Assembly (NCBI GenBank): GCA_003956705.1
Contig: QZCP01000112.1
Span: 445,416-509,415, forward strand
From: Brevipalpus yothersi
Lineage: Eukaryota; Arthropoda; Arachnida; Trombidiformes; Tenuipalpidae
DNA length: 64,000 nucleotides
Reading direction: 5' to 3'
The translations under genes were made by a program, and so were the position numbers. Positions within the stretch are counted from its first letter, which is position 1. Each line of letters opens with the position of its first letter. The notes beneath the pieces were generated by a model. It ran no database searches and was not told the origin of the DNA. It worked only from the letters and a program-made list of their open reading frames with translations. Below, one piece after another: positions 1-13,559 of the stretch.

Positions 1-983
1 CCACATCCAGCCAAATACCTATCTAAGCATTATGTTGGAATGATGGCTATTCTTTGTCACAAAATTTGCATTGATAATCATGCGTGAGAGAGATCAAAGT
101 GACAAAAACTTTTCTGTTTTCTTCTCAAACTGTTATCGCCTGCAAAAATATTCATATATCAGTTGAGATATTCATTCCGAGCCATGATCCATACACCATT
201 GTATGCTGAATTTTCTACTTCAAAGAATCAATTTGTACTGAAGAATAATTCCACCAACAGAATCAGCAAGTATTCAAAATTTTGGCCACCGATCTCTAGC
301 ATGGCTAGCATCATCATGAGCAAGAAAGATGCTGGAACTGAGAAGTGGATTCTGAAAATGAGAGCTCAGTCAAGTGATCACTATTCATCCACCGATGGCC
401 GTGTCACAAGCAGCACGCAGAATGAGGCAATAAGACCATCGAGCCAGAATATTTCTCTTCTGTCAAACACCGATTGGGCTATACAGTTTGATTTCCTCTT
501 TTCCTCTGATTTGTGCCTGTTTTCCTTCATTTATTTCTGTTTGACTTGTGCGATATTGATGAGGGCAAGAATAAAAGCTCTCCTATGTAGGCAAGCTACT
601 CATTTCCAGTCAACCTTTCCCTTTGACTGTTGCCTATCCTGCTGAGTCAATCGCCATTAGGCGCAAAATGCTTCGATGCTACCAAACAGTAAGCTCTTGA
701 CAACAGATAAGCTATCTCTTGACATTATCTCCTGTATTCCAGAAAAGGTAACCTCCATTGGAGAAGCTATTCCAAAGCTCCTCAGAACGACTCATTCGAG
801 CGAAAATATTTTCTCTCTTTCTCTCTACCTCTTTCTCAATATGACCTGGTCTTGTATCTTGAGCAATTCCAATAATCTTTTCCAAGTATCAGAGTAGAGT
901 CATGATCAAATTGGGTGTGTCGATCATGGCTAAAATAATCTACACCTTTCATTTTGAAACAGATACTGGACTGGTGGACTTAC
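1..983. other. SCYL2 intron at left edge, no supported exon
   Basis: This follows the donor at 983 on the minus strand and should hold SCYL2 intron and possibly the next HEAT-repeat exon. I translated plausible minus-strand pieces around 680-900 and 240-660 and found none that continues the SCYL2 protein convincingly. A 160-codon open frame on the plus strand (163-645) is discussed under findings. Confidence 0.5.
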
Positions 984-3900
984 CTGGACTTGCGGTTGAG
1001 TTGAGTCTAGTGAGTTGAACAACATGGGCAAAATATCGTTCTTAATCTCTTGCTGGGCAGTCTTGCGAATCAGAACGTTTATATTTTCCAGTAAAATGAC
1101 TGTAGCTTGAACTGATCTCGGTGCATGGTAGAGATTTCGAATGAGAGGTAGAATAAAGTTTTGATACTCATCCGTATTTGATTCGTCAATTATGTAGAGA
1201 ATTGGCTGTAAAGCGGCGGCCAACACATCACTGAATTGTAGTTCGCTGGCCATTGTGGGCAAAATGTGTTGAAACCACATTTTCTTCGGTATTGTGCACA
1301 GAACACCCCGCAGAGAAGGATAAAAATTGGCTTTGTGCACAGAGTCTTTCATATGAATCATATCCAAATACTGGAGAGCATGAACACCGGGATCCATGAA
1401 ATATTTAATCATAGAAAAATTTTGAGAAGTTGGTCGCTTTCGTGGTGCGGGCTCCAATAGTGATGGAATGTATTCTTGTAACAAAATAGGCATCCTATCG
1501 AGTAGCTCGTTAACCGAGCGACTCAATGATTCCAATTGCTTGCAATAGTTGGGTGGAGAAAGAGCGGCTTGGATTGGTGATCTTCCATTATTAAAAATAC
1601 TGCATATTAACAAACCAAATGAAAACATATCACTCTGTGGACTACAAGCCGCCGATGCTTGGACTTCCGGTGCAATAAAATCCAAGTCTGGTTGACACAT
1701 TTTTGGCAATTTTGAAGTGAAAGATGAACACGATACTGGTAACTAGATTTGTTGAAAGAGATAAAATAAAAATGATCATCATCAGTTAAGCTTCTTCTAT
1801 TTGGTGCCAAATTCTAGCGATTAATGAAAAAAACATCAAAAGTATCAAAATATGTTGGGTTAATAAAAACATTTGACTCATGAAGAATCATAATGTTCAC
1901 TGAGGAGAGCAATGAAAAATGAGAGCTTTAGAAGTCAACGGTGAAGAAGATAATGATATCAAAACTTTAGCTGAAAATAACCTAATAACTATCATCAAAA
2001 GGTAATCTCTTGTTATCAGTGACTGAGATCCTCCTGGCTTAGCTGAATATCGATTCCTCTCGGAAGCATCACTGATTGTGGAGCTCATGGTAGCTTTACG
2101 AAAACTGCGGCTAAAGATTATTCCCATTATGGCGGTAATAAGTCCATCAGACATAGAGTTGAGCGTAGATCGACTGATGAGCTAGATAGGGTTGGATTAA
2201 CTGGAAATTGTAAGCTCCAGATGATAAGTATGTATGAAAGAGAGAGACCACTATTTAGCTGTATGATCTCTTTTCTAAATCTATTTGAACTTTGATACAG
2301 CTCACTAATATAACCTTTTAAAGAGGCTCATCGACGAAATCGATAATAAATCCTCTGTTTCGTTTCAAGGATTAGTTTATGAACAAACTTTCCGTATTCG
2401 GAAGTTTGTCAACTGCCATCGTGAGAGATATAAAATCATAATGATTGAAAAAATTCCTATTTTGGCTGTAGTTCGAAAGCTTTTGTTTCCAATATCATTT
2501 GAGCGGAAATTTTTCCCCTGTCCACTACGAAAGCAAGAGCTTTTTATTGGGGCTCAAACTATTGAGAAGAGAATCCAAAATTGACTCACAATATCTCTCT
2601 AGTCGGTAAATACAGAATAGGGTAGTATCATGTAGAATGAAAAAATTCAAGAAGAAGTAAAAGTAAAATATGTATCATGCTAATATAATATACTGAAAAG
2701 AATCGATTGACTGAGCCAAAACATGCTCATTTTGTTCGTAAACAGGCTCCAATAGATGAGTCAAGCCGAGACTATCACTATTATTATATAACTCTTTCTA
2801 GGTTATGCTAGAATTCTGTATTATAGCATTTCCTTGGTAGCAGTGAATCATTTTTCTCGGTCAACTCCCTCACTTATGTGATCATGACATGTTGTTCATG
2901 TTCTGAACCTATTTCCATATCATGTCCTCATGAGGTGGACCTCTCATTAGGAGAAAGAGAACTCAGCTTCAGTTGAGAAGAATAATTGATCGGAGAAAAT
3001 TAACTCATTCCTCCGAGTCCAGATTGGATGCAGAACTATTGAAAGAGATGAGTCTCGGAAAAATAATATGTATACTTACCATAATGTCGTTCTCGTTGCA
3101 TTTCACAGTGAACTCAAAGCCAGACAGTTTCCAGGTCCCTTTCTTATTGATTATCACAGATTGAGGACACACATTCTGGTGAATTATTTTGCATGTATAA
3201 TGAAGGTAAAGTAGAGCCTCAATGAGCTAGATGATAGAGAGAAGAAAGAAAAAGTAGTCATCGAATCTGCTTCACTTAATGAAGGGCAACAATCAGTGAA
3301 CAAATTGAATTATCTTAGCGTATTTGTGAGGTGGCAGGGAAGAGCAATCGAGAAAATTGTTCCTATCAAGAGAAAGTAATTCCTACTGATGGTACAAGTT
3401 CACAAGAGGAATTGGGGAAGATTTTGACACTCTCTTCGCCCATTTCTCTGCTTTAACATTTCTGCTTCTTTCTTCATGCGTCAAAGCACAAAAGATATGA
3501 AACAATCCCAAGTAATCCTCGATTGAGCGAACCAATCTTTCCACTTCATGAATTCCTCTGATGTGCACTGAGATTCAACTATTTTCACTTTTATGAATAA
3601 GAAAAATAGAGCTAATACTAGCTGTTGGGTCTACAAATGTTCAATCAATGATGTTTGTGCACTGAATCTAATAAAATTCTTCGCTGATTGGCTAGATGGG
3701 CGCTAAAAAATGCAACAATATAACTAGCCTTTGGTTTCCAAATCAAGTTATCATCCGGAAAAATTACTTTCCTGTGAAAAACGAAGATTTTGTGTCAAAG
3801 AGAGTGTCTCGAAATCCCAAAAAATAGGAACAAATACACTCAAATGAGTAGTTGCAACCCCCTTCCACTTGCTCAGAAAAAACCATTCTAGGAATGTTAA

Positions 3901-4670
3901 GAATTCAGATGAGATCGAGAGTGGAGAATTCAGAGAATGAAAGATTCCACCTCAAGCCTCTAACTGAAGACTGAGTATCGATCTGAGTAAATAATCAGGC
4001 TGATGAATATGGAAGGTGAGAATGCACAGAGGATTTGATCCATCGTCTCACCAACAATTGATAACAAGTTTTGGAAATGATCTACATCCAGGAGCTACCT
4101 GCTGAGCAATGTGTTCACTCAATAAGGTGAATCCAGGTGCTAATTGTTGAAACTGGATCAATAATTACTGGAAGCCATGAGAGAGAACTTTTTGTTTAGA
4201 TAATGGTGATGGTGTGAATCTGATTACGTTTGGAAGTGGTGCAGCTCAAGAGTGATTCTTCGAGAAACGAGTCACAGAAGATACTTGATGCTCCGACTCG
4301 TTGTCAAAGTTTGAAGCCTCTCGATCGACAACGATGGCAGGCTAAACGTTTGGTTGCATGTCTAAGGGGATTGACTGGAATAATCTAATCCAAGCCTCAA
4401 AATATAACTAGCTGATGAAATATTTATGAGTCATTGAATAGAGCAACAATCGCTTGCAGCAACTTGGATAGGTTGTGTGGAAGGAATGGTTTTTGCTTAC
4501 TGTATCATACGACAAAATTCTGTTGACAGCCAATTCCCACCTCTTTTCTCATGAAGGTGGATTGGATATGAAGATACACCAACACATTTCCTTGTCACTA
4601 CTTCTTAATTGCATTCTCCTTTGGAATTTATATTTATGAATGTGTTTGTGCAAGGTTCGAGTTCTTTTTC

Positions 4671-4708
<38 letters not shown>

Positions 4709-7700
4709 AGTCTCCATTGATACACTTTTTCTTGCATTATACATGAATATCAGAAGGCTCATTCACCAACAGCTAAGAGGCACTCGTATGACGACCTGTC
4801 ATCTTACTTACAAAAAGATGGGATTTGAGCTTTCTGAAAGTTTTCTCAATTCCAATTCGACTGAGGCGAAAGAAATGCGTGTGAAGTGAAAGCAAAAGAC
4901 CGAATGGCTCTCAAGATCTCATTCCTGAAAATACATCCAATTAAATAGCTGTAATCAAACTTAAAGTTCACAGACGTGGAGAAACTCACATTCTCTATGA
5001 AAATTTTTCCTCAACCTGTGATACAGTAGCTGTTGCATTATCATTCAAGAAACCTGTCTATCATAGAACTTCCATTCGATTTTGAATAGTCCCAAATTTA
5101 TTCGAAAGAATATTGCAAAATATTTTTTCCAATCTTCTTTGAAAGTTTTGAGGGGTGCCAAAGTTGTAACTTACCTGTAGGAGGCCATATTTGATCTCAA
5201 AATCAGTGAAAGTATATTCTCGAAGGAATGATGGTACACCCTGGCGTAGTCGATCTTCTAGATAGCCCAAGACATTTGCCAGGCTTCCAAAAATGGGTTC
5301 TGTGGCAAAAGCAATATTGTCTATGGTTTCCTCCACTTTATGGTATACTTGAAGTACTTTCGGATGCCGCAATCGGTCCAGTTGAATAGCACCACGCTTC
5401 AGAACTTCACTGATGGACTCTTTCCTCTTTCCACCATGCTTGCCAAACTTTTCAGCCCATTTTTTATCGAAAAAGAAAACGGAAGCCTCCTGAGTGGTGT
5501 TGTCGATCGATTTCATAGGGGAAGAGAAAAGAAATAAAAAAGCAAGTCGTTAGCGGAGAGGTAAATTGACGTGCAAAGATGTCAATCTTTGTATACATTT
5601 GAAGTGAAAAAGGATCACAGGGGATCAACAATTTGCCTAGAGGTTTGTTATTGGGGTGTTGATTTCTTTCCTTCTACTTTTCAAACTTGCCCGATGATGG
5701 GCTTGCCAAATCTTCTTTCACATAGCATCTAGAAATGGGCAAAACATTTGTATTCGTCTGTAGATAAACGAAACAGCTTAATTCAGGAGGAATGGCTGGA
5801 AATCATTCATCGAAAGAATGATCGCCTGAATAAAATATTCTCTCTCTCTACCCTCTCTCTACCCTCTCTGTGCATTTGGTGTACAATTTGGTCTCAGTTA
5901 AAGCTTTCTCCAGATTCATACAAGTTTTCTTGCTTGGATGAAGCCAAACGCTCACATGTAACATGCAGTTCTTTTGCTTTTGTGCCAAGGATGAGGAGAA
6001 GAAAAGAGCAAAAGGTTTTCTCTCTCTTCTTCTATTGCTCTTCATTTCTTGCGGCAACATCCCTAGTAAATAGCGATTCAAGAAGTAAAGAAGAAAAGTC
6101 AAGCCAAAAGAGACAGGAAGAAAAGTTCTATGAGCTCTGAATGAATAAGCTCCACGTAAAGGCTATGCTGGGCTGTGAAACAATGTAATCGAATTTGCTC
6201 GATTTTCAATATAACTAGCAGTATAGAATATTAGCAGGCTGATTCTGTTTTGATTCACACTAAAGCATTTTGCCTCTCCTCACTCTTATGGTTGGTGGCA
6301 AAAGATTTCCTTAACAAAACACACCTCGATCCTTGGATAGAGAGTCTACAGTACAAAGCAAGAGAAGGAATGAAAAACTAATGTTAAGCAAGTGTAGGAG
6401 GCCATTTACAGCTTCCGGTTAATGACAAACATTCATTGCTCATTTGCTCTGAGGAACATCTTCTAGAGCTAAAAGCAGGTAGAACAATGCTAGATTAAGC
6501 AAGGTGAATCGCCTAAGCTCTTCTTCTTATCGATTGGGTAACTTTGATTCACTATCTCCTACATCTCCAACACCTTTTCACGCTCAATCGATGAATGTTC
6601 CTTATTTCAGGTGTAATCTTTCTCCCTCTTTCTTTCCTTCTATCTCTCACGAACCTGGCAATGATGTTTTCCACAATATTATTTGTGGGCACTTCATCAA
6701 TTTTCCGCTGATGTGCTGAGCATCCTCATGAACTTCTTTTCCTGAGCACCTGCGGTAAGAGAATATTCTCAAAGGATGCTGGATGATGGACAATCAGGCA
6801 GCTAAGGAATTGAGAAAAAGTATGCTGAGAGTCGATATGCTAAGAATAAGTTGAAAAACTCAGGAAACAAGCTTGAGGCCCAGCATTAGTCTATTTTTCT
6901 TGTAGTAAATCAAGATGCATACTGCCTACTTCCCACCTTTGACCTCCGGCTAGAGTGTTTCATCAGTAAGAAGATCTGTAATATCAATTTTTCATCAACT
7001 GATTCCACACTACTGGTCTTGTTATCTCTTGGCATTATTCAAAGCAAATGAACAGGAAGTTTGGTCATCATTTCCTGTATCCTTCGATTTCTCACTGATA
7101 GGGATCATTCACGAGCAACTTGGAACAAGATGTTATTTTCGTTATAACAAAACGAAACTTGTCCATTTGAAAGCAAATAAATGGTCAAAAGAAGGTTCTT
7201 TGTGATTTTACCAAAACTAAATGAAAAAAACAGCGAGTTATATTTTTGTGTCTGATGAACTGAATGAGGAAATTCCGTGCCTTAGAGAAAAACTCGAGAT
7301 ATGAGGCGAGAAATATCATGAAAGAAATGAAACGAGGGAATAAAAGAAAAATGTTGATTGAAAATGAGATTGAAGATAACAATAGTGTGCCCAAGTGATA
7401 GCAAATGGAAACAGCTCGAATGATTAGAGATCGACGACAAAAGGTGTTGGAAGTGTCAAACAAGTAGCTTAAGGAGTGAATAGAAGTGGAATAAAAAACT
7501 CGAGAATCTATATATAAAGAAGAAAAAAATCTGGTCATTACTCACCTTGTCATCTGATCTCCGCGTGGCTTCGAGCACTTTCCATGCAAGTTCTGGACCA
7601 GCACTGCCAATTTGCCGCTTAATTTCATAGAATTGGCTGATCGGATTGCTCTCCAGAGGTGAGGGCTGAGCAACCGCCTGATTAAGAGGAGAACCAGAAC

Positions 7701-7719
7701 CCTTTAACTTTGAGAACAT
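984..7719 (-). CDS. SCYL2: SCYL2-like pseudokinase (partial, 3' end outside window)
   Basis: Coding exons on the minus strand: 7719-7546, 5489-5175, 3226-3080 and 1742-984, all joined in phase 0 at GT/AG sites, giving the first 465 residues. The start is the ATG at 7719, preceded in frame by a TGA. SCYL2 (CVAK104) is a clathrin/AP2-associated pseudokinase of the trans-Golgi and endosomes with a HEAT-like region after the kinase fold. The N-terminal MFSKLKG, the segment GSLANVLGYLEDRL and the long block from CQPDLDFIAPEV onward match the family. The kinase signatures are degenerate as expected: the HRD position reads HQN and the DFG position reads GFE. The rest of the HEAT region and the C-terminal tail must lie left of the window, or in exons I could not find in bases 1-983. 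The donor at 983-978 is a clean GTAAGT. Confidence 0.9.
1743..7545 (-). other. SCYL2: Three SCYL2 introns (1743-3079, 3227-5174, 5490-7545)
   Basis: These three introns (about 1.3, 1.9 and 2.1 kb) separate the four SCYL2 coding exons. They are AT-rich, with a CT microsatellite at about 4674-4705. I see no conserved exon on either strand inside them. Confidence 0.7.
4674..4705. repeat. (CT)n microsatellite
   Basis: Uninterrupted CT dinucleotide run inside a SCYL2 intron; reads as GA on the transcribed minus strand. Confidence 0.95.
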
Positions 7720-7876
7720 TTCCTGCACTCAATCCGTCTTGAGGATGATTTTCTTCCACATCATTTGGAGCTTCTCCAAGCCAAACAGTGAAAACTTTTG
7801 CTGCCCGTGAGCCTGGTGATCCAGATTTTCTGGTCAGCTCACCCTGAGTCACCGAAACCCATTCACTGAGGAATTT
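7682..7876 (-). other. Possible orphan coding exon upstream of SCYL2
   Basis: On the minus strand an acceptor at 7878-7877 (TTTTTCTAG) is followed by 64 open codons ending in TAA at 7684-7682. The translation starts KFLSEWVSVTQGELTRKSGS and includes KVFTVWLGEAP; it looks like real protein but I do not recognise it. Its last 13 codons overlap the first codons of SCYL2 in another frame. It could be the last exon of the rabphilin-like gene upstream, a 5' UTR exon of SCYL2 that reads open by chance, or part of an unknown gene. Its phase does not join the last resolved rabphilin exon directly. Confidence 0.3.
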
Positions 7877-10407
7877 CTAGAAAAACTGATATGAAGGTCA
7901 AAAAACTGGGTCAATGCCAGTTATATCAGATCACTCAGGCCAAGAACGAGATACATGTAAATCAGCGCCGATATGGGAGATTCAAGAATATAAACTTGGC
8001 TACATGGGATGGCTATACATGATCGTATCAATTTAAGATAAGTGTCAAAATTTTGATATTTCACGTAACGTAAGTAAGATAATTGTGTGAAGAATGAAAC
8101 TTGAACTCAGCCGGCACACGACAACTGACGGAAACGATGATGGCAAGTCCACAAAAGGGCTGCTGAATGATTAAGATTGGAATCCATGGAAAGGAATTCG
8201 CTCCCACAGCAAGGAGCATGAGAAGGTGAGATTCTCACGCACAGGCTCAGAAATAGTTCGATTACATCCCTGTACTGCGCTTTTCCCCGCATATTGGAAT
8301 AGCTAAAAATTTATCATTACCTCCAATATCAAACAATGAACCTGTGGACCAGAGAAGAGTCATCCACTTTCACTATATCAATAACAATGAACAAGTTGGT
8401 GTAATTAATTGGATATAATGAGCTTGCAGATTGCGGCCCTTGCAGGTAGAGCGTGCATCCAAAGAATGAAATCAACACCAATTGAGAAAAATGAGGCTTA
8501 CTTATGGCCTTAGGCTACTCTGACCACAGCTGATCATGACATTTTTTACTAGAAGACATCTCATTTTCTCTTCAGGGGAGGCCATGAGTTGATCACACAT
8601 GTATAAGGTAAAGTGCTATTATATGAGCACCCTACTTACTAGCACCGAGCACCCTAGTAGTTGAGTACTTAATACATGAAAAACTTATTCGATCTAATCT
8701 CTTGATCGTGTCTAGTTACAGGTTGTTCCAAAACTGTTTAAAGTAGTCCGAAGAACAATTCTTTAAATACTAATTTATGTAAGTCATTGAGAGAGGACAC
8801 CTCCACCCATTTTGCGGATGAAGGCATTTCAGATACACTGGCATATTCACAAAATAAGATTCATCTTCGTGATAATGTACATTATGTATAGCCGATATTG
8901 AGCTTCAGTCATTTATTCACCACAAGTGTTAAAGTTAAAGTTTGTTGAGTCAACGGATTGATCACTTTTGGAAGTTGGATTCTCATAAAGCTCTTCATTC
9001 GTCATGATTGTGAGACTGGTTGGAAGAGAGGTCATTAAAAATCTAGTATTGGTTTAATCAGATGAGAATTTTTGTACCTAACCACGAGCTTCCGCCGCTG
9101 CAAACTATTCTACAGAGAAGCCATGCGTGTGATACTAAATTTATACCAAAGTTAGAAGAAATATTCGAAAAAATTTGTGTATGATACACACTGATAAAAA
9201 TTTATCTAGTTATTAGATAAAACAGTACCTGGTCAAGCTATATATTATTTTTATCAGTGTAGAGAAACTTTGAGCCCACGGTGTAGATAGAAAGCGAAAA
9301 AGAGGAGAAAACAGAGATAGTACATGGAATTTTTCAAAAAGCTAGAGCTTTAGACCATCATGATAAAGTGTAAAAGATGATTATCATTGTTGTGCGAAAT
9401 ATGATCAAAACAGTTTCATTTCCGCAGAAATATTTTTCTCGTGGCTGATTTACTTCTTTTCTAATCACTCAAAGCTATCAAAGAGAGAGAGAGAGAGATC
9501 GAAAAATGGCAGCGTGTATGGTTTACAAATACTTCCAAGGAATAAGAAAATTGCACAAAGCAGTCAAATCAGATAAGCTTCTTACCATTGTGGCTCACTT
9601 CATCCTTATTTTGATAAGCTTCCATGATTCTATACTTTTCTCGTCTCTTTTTCATCGAACAACATTCAGAATTTCACTTCTATGAGCAGAAATTTTCAAC
9701 AAGAAAAAAAATCTTTTGGATACATGACTGGGCACCCTGTTCCTAGTTCTCATTTGCCCAATATAAGAATCTTTGGATTTCTTTCTCCGATTCCACCTGT
9801 GACTTTGATATGATGAAATTCATATCTCAATTATCAATAAGAGTCCATATAATCTCTTTGGAGGAGAGAAACATCTTCAGTGTTCAGTTAGACAAGCTGC
9901 TCTTTGATTATCGTTATTATTGCCCTAATCGGGTGAAGCCGATGCTCATCGTCTGTGTATTTCTTCATGTTAAACATGACTAGAAATGTAACGCTCTCGA
10001 TTTTTTTAATTTGAAGAAATTTAGAGTATCGTTTCAATTCTTTTCTCTCTCTCTCTCTCTCTCTCTCATCTTATATTAATCTGGTTAAATTGAAAATTTT
10101 CTCAAAAATGATGGGTGAATGAGCAAAGGGCTGAAAATTTTTGGAAAAATTCTTTATATAAGTAGTTATTTAGAATAATTTATACAAAAATTTGGCAGAA
10201 AATTTCGCACAATGATGGTCAATAAGATAAATAAGATACATCGGATAAATTAACAAGTGTTATCTTTGGGATAGATCTGCTCTTGAATCTTCTCGTTTTG
10301 AGATCTCCAGTGTTGCGCCGAATTCTAGGGAAAAATTGAATTGCACCAAGATTGAAGAGACTCAAGAATTACACTCCAAATTATCTGATTATCAGAGTAA
10401 GACTCAC
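7877..10407. other. Unresolved 3' part or intron of the rabphilin-like gene
   Basis: About 2.5 kb between the last solid rabphilin-like exon and the SCYL2 start. It contains scattered acceptor/donor pairs on the minus strand (for example short candidates near 8329-8349 and 9080-9112), but none encodes a recognisable C2 domain. Microsatellites occur at about 9482-9499 (GA) and 10043-10067 (CT). No plus-strand gene is supported. Confidence 0.5.
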
Positions 10408-12681
10408 CGGAAGTTTCAATATTCATAGCTTCTCGAAATCTTCTAGGACTACTGGATTTTGTTTTTCGTCGTATAACAGGTGAAGATAGATGACTCTTGG
10501 TGCCAGATGAATCAGCTTGATGATAATAATCACCTAAATTTTTGCTAGATGACGATGAAGATGATGAGCCACGTTTGATTGGAGTTCGATTCCGTTCATC
10601 GAGATCAGAAATATGGATTTTTTGGGAAAACCAGGCACCAGATTTTTTCCAGATCTGAAGTGAATTGAAGATTAAATGAAAAATGAATGCTAAGTTATAA
10701 GGACTCATTCAAAGATGTCAGCAGCAACTAAAGAACAAAGTTTCAATTACTCTTCCTATTTTAGAGAGAGGAATGAAGAAGTACCAAAAGTCACTCATCA
10801 GAACTGTGATAATTTTAATGTAGGTTGTGATGTTGTAATTAATATAATACAACTATAACGAGTTGGCACAAAAATCGGGAGCTCATCCTTCTCTCAAAAC
10901 AAGACAGGATTGATACTAATACAATGGCATGTATTATCATGATAGCTTAAGAACTGCAGTAAATACGAATAGTTATTTGAAATTATAGTTCAAAAAACCG
11001 AGAATTGAACCCTAAGTTCGGTAATCCGACTCAGAAGGGTAGAATATGACTTGACTCTATCAGAAAAACTTTCGTCTGTCATTCCAAATGAGATTGTTCC
11101 GAGAACAAACCAAGCGTCTTGTTTATTGGAAGAGAATTTTTTTCAACATTTTACGACTTCCTAACTCCAAATCATTTGTTTTAAAAGAATTTTGATAAAA
11201 TTATCTTACCTCTCGAGTTTCTGAGCATATTTTGCAGAGCCAAATAGACTCATTCGTAGGTGTAGCAGTATCCAAACCACATTTGCTACAAACGGCCTGA
11301 AAAAGAAAATCTTTTAAGTTCACGGCTGCACAAGAAATTAGAGTTTTTTTACATGATGTATTGAAAATTCAATGATTATCTTGAAGAACAGAGTTCTTCG
11401 AAGCTTCAATATTGTCTGCAATACCCTAGGCCAGCTTAGTTTCGATTTGTTTACCTGGAATACTTGGAAATTGTCCTATTCTTCCAACTTAAATCCAGAA
11501 TATACTAGATTTTTTCATCGAGCTATTACAACTATCATTCAAATCTTTGAATTCCTCATTGAATAGATCTTTTATAAACTCCAAGCCTTTTTCATACATG
11601 TACATTTTGTATTTCAAAACATCAATCAATCATACGTATAGATATTCAGAGGAACAAATTAGACAAGCTTCAATCCAATGAAGCAAAGTTAAAATGCTAA
11701 ATATGTTTCTTGGAGGAACGTTCATAATTAAAAATCATTTGAATTTATTGTAGATTCAGTTAGTAGCCCTGAGAAGACTCAGAGAACTGGAACTCAATAG
11801 TATTTCTCATTCATATTGAATTTAAATTTACCCAAAGAGTATTTTCAACACTACTAAAATCTAGCAAACTCTAGTTTTAAGGGTTAGAACAAACAATTTT
11901 GACAAAATCCAAATGCTTAGAGAAATCGCCATATTCCTATCAATATAACTAATAGCTGCTGTACAACAAGCTAATCGTTTTGAGAGAACTTTTCGTTTTA
12001 ATCAAAGGATTAAAAATAATCTGGAATCAAACTAACCTTGTTACAGTCTTTACAATGGCGACATTGAGTAGAGAAGAGACCAAAATGATCGTTACACAAT
12101 GCACAGCGTTTGAGGCCATCTCCTTTTGCGTTCCTTTTCATATTGTTCAAACGATCATGCAACCTTCTATAAATAAGATATCGAGGGAAAAGATGATGAA
12201 TTTCTTTTATAAGGTTTTTATCAACTCTGATCTCATCTCTAACAAGTGATTTCAGATACAAGTTTGGAAAGAGAGAACCGAATCTTACTTTACGCGTTCT
12301 TTCTCCATGCTTTCGATTTGTTCAGATCGTTTCAAAACATCCATTATCAACTGCTGCTCCATCTCGTTTATTTGATTACTAGGATTTGGAGAGTTGAGAC
12401 CACTTTTAACGCACCATCCTGTATCAAGTCTAAGTTTCGAGAACTGTCAATAATTGACATAGAATTGTTCATCTCACTCGTGGGAGTTTTAATCTCCATG
12501 GCAAGAATAAACAAAAAGACGATTTTCTCTCGTAATTAGGGAATCCCGATACTTACTTGGCTCGCAGAGTAAGTTCTCGATCATTCGGACAAATCCATCG
12601 ATTTCTCCCTGAAATGATAATTACTTATGACCAATGGCCAGAATTTTGACATTTTTTGTAAAAACCTTCGAATCCACTCAT
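10408..12681 (-). CDS. Rph: Rabphilin/Noc2-type Rab effector, Rab-binding domain (3' end unresolved)
   Basis: Minus-strand exons: 12681-12666, 12608-12557, 12429-12289, 12166-12037, 11296-11210 and 10654-10408; all phases agree and give 224 codons plus one base. Rabphilin-3A and Noc2 bind GTP-loaded Rab3/Rab27 on secretory vesicles through two helices flanking a FYVE-like zinc finger. Visible here: WICPNDRELTLRAK in the first helix; the zinc-finger cysteines near residues 91, 94, 105, 108, 111, 116, 119, 134 and 137; and the SGAWF Rab-contact motif at residues 147-151. A serine-rich linker follows. The first coding exon is only 16 bases (MSGFE plus one base) and its donor GTTTTT is atypical, so the start is the weakest part. 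The reading frame leaves exon 10654-10408 in phase 1 through a good GTGAGT donor, so more exons must follow. I found no C2 domain downstream. Confidence 0.85.
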
Positions 12682-13491
12682 CTTGGAGTGATATCCACAA
12701 CTTCGCAATCAGACTAAAGTTAAATGAACGAGGTTCAAGCCCACAACGATAAGCATCCCAGCTGAAAGAGAAGGAGACAGAGCAAGAACTTTTGATTATT
12801 TATTTGAATGAAATATGCTTCGAATTTATTTAAATTGATTCAAGAAACTAAGGTCACAAAATTGATACAAAAATGTATCTTTTAGAATTTTTCCTTATTT
12901 TTTCAAGGTTTTGAAGATTATTTCTCAGAGAAATCTGATAAAATCTTCTCTGAAAATCTCTCCTGACCATTTTTGAAGAAATGAATCTCTCAGATTGGCA
13001 GAGGAATGGAAGAGTAGAAATGATGAAAAAGAATCTTCACACATCATCTTTCATGATCCAACGCCGGTGGTAAACCTCTGCTCTTTCTAGGAGCTAAGGC
13101 TTGAGTTGTTGGTGAAACTACGAGGAACGGCAGTTAAAATTGGCCATCAAACATGAAAGTTATTTTCAATGTGTCATGTTGTTCGGGCCTCAATACAGGA
13201 AATATGGACGCATCGACGTATGATGGAAGGAGTATACTGAACGATCTTGTTGACATCGTTGCCAGACGGATTTCACCTCGGAAAAAGCAGGCAGAAAAAC
13301 GCCACAAAGACAACCAAACGACAGAGTGTATCAAGTTTCACTCTCTGCTCTTTCTATACTCTCTGCTCTAATAGTCATTTGTAAAGCACAAGCTATTCGC
13401 TAATGACTTTTTCACAGAGGAACGAACGAATGATGCTCATCCTCTGAGCATAATCTCACCCACATCTTTTACAGTTCGAGAGGAAGAGAGA

Positions 13492-13559
<68 letters not shown>

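Noticed and set aside
8107..8292. 61-codon minus-strand frame in the rabphilin 3' region
   Set aside because: No C2 or other domain signature; alternative frames of the same stretch look equally protein-like.
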